64,000 nt of DNA from assembly GCF_029784165.1 (NCBI RefSeq), contig NC_073694.1, positions 41,335,006 through 41,399,005 of the forward strand. The letters run 5' to 3'. This document shows, piece after piece, positions 57,847-64,000 of this stretch (position 1 is the first letter of the stretch; each line of letters opens with the position of its first letter). The notes below the pieces were generated by a model. The model was not told the origin of the DNA, did no database searches, and worked only from the letters and a program-made list of their open reading frames with translations. A program made the position numbers and the translations under genes. The DNA comes from Wyeomyia smithii. Lineage: Eukaryota; Arthropoda; Insecta; Diptera; Culicidae.

Positions 57847-58485
57847 GGGTCCGTTCAATAATTACGTAAGCATATTTTTCCACTTTTTCAATCCCCCCTC
57901 CCCCCTTGTAAGACATCGTTAGATTTTTTGATACCCCCCCCTCCCCTCTCCCCTAGTAAGATCTTACTATATATACTAAATATATAGATTTTTATTTTAA
58001 CTCTCCCAGCTGGTCTCGAGGTACGATGCTGGCCTAACAAGCTAGTCGTCATAGGTTCGAGTCTCGGCTCGGGAGAGACTGTTAGTGTCAGTAGGATCGT
58101 AGCGCTAGCCTCGCAATTGTCCTGTACACGTAACAGTTGGCTGTGAAGTCTGTGTACAATAAACAGAAGGTCGAGTTCCGATACGGAATGTAGCACCAAG
58201 GCTTTGCTTTATAGATTTTTATTATAGTTTCATCATCCTGAAGCAAGCACAATACTTCGTTTCTTCTTCTGTCTCTAATTCGAGTTAATCGTCCTTCCGT
58301 ATTTTTCTTTTCATGAATTTTACCGTCCACAGTTTCATGAACATGGTTTTTTGAATAGCTCCATCAATAGTGTTTTTCTTACGTAAGATAATCAATTTAC
58401 CCCCCTCCCTCCCCTGTAAGATAGCGTAGGAAAATTGCACACTCCCCCTCCTCCCTATCTGCTTGAGTAATTATTGAACGGCCCC
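57847..58485. mobile_element. MITE with GGG(T/G)CCGTTCAATAATTAC ends carrying a SINE
   Basis: Left end GGGTCCGTTCAATAATTACG at 57847 matches the complement of the right end GAGTAATTATTGAACGGCCCC at 58485. C-rich tracts (CCCCCCTCCCC) with TTGTAAGA or CTGTAAGATAG lie inside both ends. No coding sequence. A SINE is inserted at 57997. Confidence 0.8.
57997..58210 (+). mobile_element. tRNA-Val-like SINE with perfect 13-bp target duplication
   Basis: The tRNA-related head (A box in GGTCTCGAGGTACGATGC, anticodon loop CTAACAA, B box AGGTTCGAGTCTC) is followed by the body and a GCTTTGCTTT end. ATAGATTTTTATT occurs on both sides (57984-57996 and 58211-58223). The perfect duplication indicates a recent LINE-driven insertion. 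Confidence 0.92.
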
Positions 58486-58704
58486 TTTTGCTGCAGCGTT
58501 GATCTTGCTTCAGATGTACCGAACAACCGACCCGACGTCGGACGCGACGGCCTTCTATAAGCAAACAGTCGAGTTGACAAGTTACTTTGCCACTAGGCGT
58601 TAGTGTTAGTGAATTTCTTTATTCTTCTGCGTCAGGGCGAATGTGCCAAGAAATAAAGAAACGACATCGCGATTTACGACGCAAATAACAAAGAGACGCA
58701 GATA

Positions 58705-58860
58705 ATGGTTTACGCACTAAGCACGTGCGGTGGTGGGTTGAAGCTGACAAATTTTACAGTGCGCTTCGGGCAGCACGCCAGGTCAATACTGGATCAAAAT
58801 CGAGCAAATAAAGAAAAGTTTTTACAGCAGTTAGGTTGCTTCAAGGTCGAAACGAGGTGA
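58705..58860 (+). CDS. candidate 51-codon ORF or first coding exon, unidentified
   Basis: ATG at 58705 opens a 51-codon frame (MVYALSTCGGGLKLTNFTVR, then QHARSILDQNRANKEKFLQQ) closed by TGA at 58858. ACGAG followed by GTGAGC just before the stop could be a splice donor, in which case this is a first coding exon. Upstream sequence is GC-richer than its surroundings and has CTATAAGCAAA at about 58555. I do not recognise the protein, and no second exon is visible before 59.3 kb. It could also be part of a retrotransposon leader. Confidence 0.25.
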   Translation: MVYALSTCGGGLKLTNFTVRFGQHARSILDQNRANKEKFLQQLGCFKVETR

Positions 58861-59301
58861 GCTGGTGCTGTGAAGGAATTCGCCATTAAAGTAAGCAGAA
58901 ACTTAGAACAAGTCCCCAAGTTTTCTACCTTACGAATTTAGGCCTTTCATACTTAGGAGACTAATTTTATTTTTCAGATTACGACAATGTTTTCATAGTT
59001 AGTTTCATTTTCAAAACAAACAGTATAGTCATTTGAGAGGTGCTCCTTCATTCAAATTGTCGAAAAAGGGAGTTTTTCCAAAAAAAAATAAACTGGCTGT
59101 GATTGAATTTGATTAATTTTTAAGTTTAAATAATCCTTTTTATTGATTCAAAGCGATGCTACAGCTTTTGTAGCATCCAGATATGATCGCCAGCCATTTT
59201 TCGAGCGATATTTCGCAGTAGTCCTCAAGTGTGTCTATGTCGCGAACCAACCAATTACATTGGTCAATGCAACTTCGTGAAGACAGAGTAAACTGTTTCG
59301 C
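58861..59301. other. 3' flank of the second ZAD gene
   Basis: Non-coding; should hold the 3' UTR of the minus-strand ZAD gene. AATAATCC.TTTTATTG near 59130-59145 could provide a polyadenylation signal on the minus strand. Confidence 0.35.
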
Positions 59302-60901
59302 CTATCCTTTTATAATCAAAACCCGCTCTTTATTGGCTAACCATTCCTGATAGTGCATCTTCTTCCGGTGCGAGTGCATATTTGCATTTGAATTAAACGT
59401 TTTCGGACAGTGCGGACAGGTGTAAAGCATTGCTCCACTGTGCGACGCTAGATGCTCCTTTAAATTCAAAGCTCGCCGGAAAGCTTTCCCACAAACGGTG
59501 CAGAGAAATTTCGGCTCCGAATGAGCAAACCGCATGTGGCTACGATGGGCAAACACGTTGGGCGATTCCTTTCCGCACAGATCGCACCGCGTGATCGGGG
59601 AACTGTGCCGTTGGATGTGTTTATTTAGATAGTTTTTCTTCATCCACCGGGAGCAGTGTGGACACTGGCTACGCTCGACCGGTTCTTTTGTCGGGTTGTG
59701 TTCTTGAAGATGTTTTACGAAAAGAGAACGTTGATTAAAACCTTTGGCACATGTGTCGCATACGAATTCGAAGTATAGAGCATGGGCATTCCGTACGTGT
59801 GATTTTAACAGTGAATGATTTCCGAAGCTGAAATTTCAGGAAATTGAATAAATAATTTTATAATCATGCCACAGAACTCACCATTTTTCACATTGATCAC
59901 ATTGGAATTCCTTGTTTTCTATGGCAGTGTGATAGTTTTTGTGGAGAATCAGGTCCCCTTCGGCGGCAAAAGCCTTTGGGCATTTTTCGCACTTAAAACT
60001 ACGTTGCTCCTCGGGAGTGTGTATTTTTAGCTTATGCCGTCGAAGGCTTTCGCTATCCAGACAGTTCCTTTTGCAGATGTCGCACTGGTAATGTTCCGGG
60101 TTCACGTGCAGCAGAACATGTTCATAGAGCCGGGTCCGCTGGTTGTATTTCTTATCACAGCAGAACACGTACGCACGGCGTTGATGTGAGGCAAGCGAAT
60201 GTGATTGCAGCTCCGTAAACGTGGCAAAATGAGCGAAACAGGAATCACATATTGCGTTAATATATTTGGAAATCAGTTGGTCATCTTCAGCGATTCTCTC
60301 GGTTAGTTTAGCTTTTCTAGGTCTATCGCTTTTTGCTTTGATTTTTCTCTTTTTGTACGGCTTCTTTTGCTTCTCTATATTAGCTTCCTTAACTTTGATA
60401 GCTTCTTGATCTTCGATGAGCGTATTGATGATCTCTGAAATTTCTGCTCTCTGGCCATCATTGACAAAAAGGGTTTCACTTTTGTCGTTTTCTAGTTTCA
60501 CTGGAGTAAAAATGAACTGATTGACGCGCTGATGAATTAATTCTATTTCGTGATAGAATTGATGAAAATCTTCTATTTTTGTCCAACATTGAGAACACAC
60601 AAGAGCATTCGAATGGTTTCCAATCTGAAACAAATATTAGACGGGAGTTACGAATAGATACAGAACGGTCCATATGTTTGAGCGGTTTTAGCTGGTTCAC
60701 AAGCGCTACATCCAATAGAGTTACCTCGAACCAAAAGTGCTTCGATATTATTGCTCCTCGACTTTGTAGTTCGCTGAATAATAAATCTGGGTCGCACTCC
60801 TGCAACTTAGGATCTTTGTATTCCGTTGCTACTGCAAGCAATTCGGTGGTGCTTTGAAGACAAATGCAGCAAGCTCCGGTTTGTTCACTTTCAATATCCA
60901 T
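59302..60901 (-). CDS. grauzone-like ZAD-C2H2 zinc-finger transcription factor
   Basis: Three minus-strand exons (60725-60901, 59882-60624, 59302-59827) with phases 0 and 2 give 481 aa. ZAD at the N-terminus (CCIC near residue 11 and CSQC near 68) is followed by a basic linker (KKPYKKRKIKAK). About ten C2H2 fingers follow, from CDSCFAHFATFTELQSH to CPHCPKTFNSNANMHSH, ending HRKKMHYQEW. This order and the closing HRKKMH(x)EW are typical of the Drosophila grauzone group, nuclear factors that activate specific promoters. Orthology to grauzone itself is not claimed, since the family is greatly expanded in mosquitoes. It is divergent with Vac14, with 580 bp between start codons. Confidence 0.9.
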
Positions 60902-61480
60902 CCGCTGGTTTTCAGAAAATTAATTAAACAAAAGCGAACACTGTGTAGTTTATTCTCCTTTTCGGTTTTTGGCTTTTATTTACGTTACACATTTTCGTTG
61001 CTGACTTTTTATGATATAGATCCTACACCGAAAATAATATTGTTTTGAGCATGTAAAGATAGGGAAGATAGGTAATGTGCGTATGAAATGCATACAAAAT
61101 CAAATTGTAATAATAATTTTTGCCCGAGTTTTCTTACCAATGCGCAGACTGTCTCAAATTTTGAGAAAAATCTGCAAACTTTTTAAAGTAGTTTACCGTG
61201 AAAATAAAATAAAAATTTATGTGTTTAGGGCAGATTTCAACCAAACTGAGTCAAATTTAACTCTGGTTTGAGTAGAATTCAACGAGTGTGATTGGAACAC
61301 CTCAACGAATGACTTTTGGAAAGATTTCAGCGAATGTCGAGTCCAGGAATTCCGCAACAAATTACTTGAGTGAATCGACAGTACAATTTAGTGTTACAAA
61401 TCCGTAATAGAAACAAACATAGATCGAAATAGGTTAATGCAGATTACAGTGATAGTATTTAAAGACCAAAATTAATCGAG
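60902..61480. promoter_or_regulatory. shared upstream region of the second ZAD gene and Vac14
   Basis: The two start codons face away from each other across 579 bp, so both promoters lie here. No TATA box or DREF site is evident. Three TTCAAC or TTTCAGCGAAT-type repeats occur near 61235-61340. Confidence 0.4.
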
Positions 61481-63840
61481 ATGGAAAACGCATATGCTCC
61501 GATCAGCGAAGCCTGCGTGAAGGCGCTGAGTGATAAAACCTACGAGAAACGTAAAATTGCCGCTTCGGAAATTGAGAAGTTTGTGCTGAAGTTGTTTTTA
61601 TCTGTTCTAAAATTTATTATTAATTCTCTCCCGTAGAATGGTGGCTGATTTTAATATAAAGAAAAATTTCGGTCAAATCCGCCGGATTATAGACGTACTG
61701 AGCAAAGATTTTGTTACTTCGACCGATTCTAACAAAAAGAAGGTACATGAATTTTACAAACATAAAATTGGGCTTTGCTTGACTGAAATCCATTATAGGG
61801 CGGATTGATTGCCCTGGCTGCCACAAGCATTGCACTGGGCAAGGACACCGAACAGTTCATCGACGAAATCGTGAATCCGATTCTCAATTGTCTGATGGAT
61901 AGCGACACACGGGTGCGGTACTTCGCGAGTGAGTCACTCTACAATGTAGTGAAGGTATCGAGAGGTTCGATTATCCCGATGTTTCCGAGTTTATTCACCT
62001 CACTGAGCCGTCTTGTGACCGACCCGGATCAGAGCGTCAAGAACGGCAGTGAGCTGCTGGATCGGCTACTGAAGGATATCGTTATTGAGTCGTCCAGTTT
62101 TTTCGATTTAGATGCGTTCATCCCTTTGGTCCGGGAGCGCATACTAGCGAAGAATTCCTTCGCCAGACAGTTTATAATTTCCTGGATTTCCGTTTTGAAT
62201 TCTGTGCCGGAAATAAACATGGTAGTCTACCTGCCCGAGATTTTACTGGGACTATTTCAGATGCTCGAGGACAACATGCTGGAAATACAGCGAATGTGCG
62301 AAACTTTGCTGGCACAGTTTTTAAAGACAATTCAAGCTGATCCAACGGCGGCGGATATTTCGCAAATGATGAACGTGTTGATCGTCCAGGCACAGTCCAG
62401 CAACGCGCTGATTCAGTTTACCGCCATTACTTGGATAAGAGAATTTGTTCAATTAGCCGGCGGTGATATTATTGGTTTTTCTTCCGGGATATTTACGGCC
62501 ATTTTACCATGCTTAGCTTTCGAGAGCGATTCCAAGAAACATATAAAAGATTGTGCAACCGCAGTAAATGTGCACCTGTTAGAATTGATGTGCAGCGCTG
62601 GGAATGATGAGCAAAACAATCTGAAAAATCTTGACTTAGATTCGGTGATGGAAGTTCTCCGGCAGTATTTGATTCACAGTTCGGTGCCAACAAAGATTGC
62701 CGTATTGAAGTGGGTTCATCATCTCTTTACGGAAGTCCAAGATGAAATGTCCAGTCATGCCAACAATCTTTTTCCGGTATTGCTCCGGGACTGCCTGTCG
62801 GATAGTTCGGATGAGGTGGTCCTGCAGGCAATTGTCGTGCTGGCCGAAATTGTTAATTCGGCTACAGCGAAAGGAAGCAACTTTGACCAGCTGCAGTACA
62901 AGCATTTCCTCATGGAACTGCTAACTCTGTTCAGTGAGAATAAGCTGTTTTTAGAGAACCGGGGGACTCTCATCATACGGCAGCTCTGCCGGCTACTGAA
63001 CGCCGAGCAAATTTACCGAACTTTTGCGGAAATTTTGCAAGAAGAAAACACAAACTTGCGCTTTGCGTCCACCATGGTGCGGACGTTGAACTTGATTTTG
63101 CTGACGACCTCCGATCTGTTTGATTTGCGCAATACGCTTAGAGACATCAAAACGGAACGGTCTGCTTCGTTGTTCGAGTGCTTGTATCGCTGCTGGTCCC
63201 ATTGTGCCGTTTCGACCGTGTCGTTGTGCCTTCTGGCCCAGTGCTATCAGCATGTTTCGGAAATCGTTGTTCTGTTGTAAGTACCTGCAAGTCCGGCTAG
63301 TTCTAAACTAGACTTATCGATGTTTTCTGTTTAGTGCTTACATGGAAATTACGGTCGATTTTCTGGTGGAAATTGATAAGTTAGTTCAGCTAATAGAATC
63401 TCCAATTTTTGCATGTAAGTAATGTGAATATTTTGAGTTATAATATGAATATTAAAAAAAAAAATATTAAAAAATTCTCCTCAGCTCTCCGACTCGCATT
63501 AGTGTCCCACGCAAACGATAACGTAGACGCGCAACATTTATCCCGTGCTTTGTATGGCATTCTGATGTTAATCCCACAGACCGAAGCCTTCAACCTATTA
63601 CGGAATCGGCTTCAGTGTGTCCCAAATTACTGGGGACAACCAGCGCGGATGTAAGCTGAGCAATTTTCATACATTCTCCAAGCTTTGTATATCTTTTCAC
63701 TTAACGATTGTAGAGACTCTAAATCATCAAACGAAGCTCAGAGCCCAGTAAACTTCGAGAGGCTGTTCGCACACTTCAAGCGAATTCAGGACTTGCACCG
63801 ATTGCAACGATTGGAGCAGCGGAAAAAGAATCAATTCTAA
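61481..63840 (+). CDS. Vac14: Vac14 (ArPIKfyve), scaffold of the PIKfyve/Fig4 complex
   Basis: Six exons (61481-61578, 61637-61742, 61799-63276, 63335-63414, 63485-63650, 63714-63840) with consistent phases give 684 aa. Vac14 is a HEAT-repeat scaffold that holds the kinase PIKfyve and phosphatase Fig4 on endolysosomal membranes to control PI(3,5)P2. Visible landmarks: LSDKTYEKRKIAASEIEK near 15-32, GGLIALAATSIALGKDT, NGSELLDRLLKDIV, ARQFIISWISVLNSVPEIN, IRQLCRLLNAEQIY and FASTMVRTLNLILLTT. The C-terminal Vac14_Fig4_bd region follows (VDFLVEIDKLVQLIESPIF, ALYGILMLIPQTEAFNLLRN, RLQCVPN). Human VAC14 is 782 aa; insect proteins are shorter in the central linker. AATAAA at 63875 ends the transcript. 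Confidence 0.95.
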
Positions 63841-63874
63841 AGCTAAGGTATGTCTCAATTTACCTAATTGTAAC

Positions 63875-63880
63875 AATAAA
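63875..63880 (+). terminator. polyadenylation signal of Vac14
   Basis: AATAAA lies 35 bp after the Vac14 stop codon in TAACAATAAAACATT. A minus-strand AATAAA (complement at 63914-63919) faces it about 35 bp away, so a convergent gene probably ends here too. Confidence 0.65.
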
Positions 63881-63956
63881 ACATTTAAATGCATTCCAAA
63901 ACAAGCAACTTGTTTTATTTCCGATTTCACAATGTAAAGAAGTCGCGTCATCCCCT

Positions 63957-63998
63957 TTAGATAGGATAGTTCAGCAACACGTCTTGTCTGGCCAGCTC
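63957..63998 (-). CDS. possible 3' end of a neighbouring gene (partial)
   Basis: On the minus strand, entering from the window edge, the frame reads ELARQDVLLNYPI and stops at 63957. AATAAA follows about 40 bp downstream. Only 13 residues are visible and I cannot identify the protein. The short spacing to the Vac14 polyadenylation signal fits a tail-to-tail gene pair. It may also be chance. Confidence 0.3.
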   Translation of the reverse strand, partial: ELARQDVLLNYPI

Positions 63999-64000
63999 GA

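Noticed and set aside
57997..58070. Functional tRNA-Val gene
   Set aside because: The tRNA-like head is continuous with a SINE body and flanked by a target duplication. The acceptor stem is not intact.

Overview
The window is animal nuclear DNA, almost certainly from a mosquito (Culicidae). The genes have short, GT-AG bounded introns. Their protein sequences read as dipteran orthologues of conserved genes. The repeats belong to families known from mosquitoes: a DD37E mariner, a tRNA-derived SINE of the SINE200 type, and RTE/JAM1-like, copia, gypsy and hAT elements. The repeat density suggests a large, transposon-rich culicine-type genome. The species cannot be named from the sequence alone.

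Seven protein-coding genes can be reconstructed with consistent splice phases: a coactosin-like actin-binding protein (13.67-14.18 kb, +); the replication factor C small subunit RfC3/RFC5 (15.22-16.40 kb, -); the fork-remodelling helicase FANCM (25.65-30.72 kb, +, 1588 aa); the deubiquitinase MINDY-3 (38.02-40.91 kb, -, 527 aa); a ZAD-C2H2 zinc-finger protein (48.63-50.23 kb, +); a second, grauzone-like ZAD-C2H2 protein (59.30-60.90 kb, -); and Vac14, scaffold of the PI(3,5)P2 kinase complex (61.48-63.84 kb, +). The 3' end of an eighth gene may enter from the right edge on the minus strand. RfC3 and FANCM both act in DNA replication and repair. FANCM carries a perfect DREF-type site (TATCGATA) just upstream. 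Otherwise the genes look like unrelated housekeeping and regulatory genes.

Most of the remainder is mobile DNA, often nested. 2.6-4.2 kb: dead copia. 4.50-6.52 kb: DD37E mariner holding a 747-bp hAT MITE with perfect 8-bp target duplication, which itself holds a SINE. 7.46-7.67 kb: a 219-bp (TA)n tract. 7.8 kb: a hammerhead-like Penelope motif. 16.8-18.0 kb: pogo-like element with nested foldback and MITE. 18.2-19.85 kb: clustered CGTGACGTTACAACG motifs. 22.89-25.36 kb: hAT with 8-bp target duplication and a nested TA-flanked element. 31-37.1 kb: Jockey-like, hAT, gypsy and RTE remnants. 42.3-47.7 kb: foldback elements and tandem repeats. 50.4-58.5 kb: hAT-like termini, promoter-like duplicated repeats, copia and LINE remnants, a second pogo-like copy, and a SINE with a perfect 13-bp target duplication.

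No rRNA gene, intact tRNA gene, CRISPR array or prokaryotic feature was seen. No wholly new system could be demonstrated. The best leads are the motif cluster at 18-20 kb, the twin promoter-like repeats at 53-54 kb, the second CxxC module in the first ZAD protein and the hammerhead-like motif.
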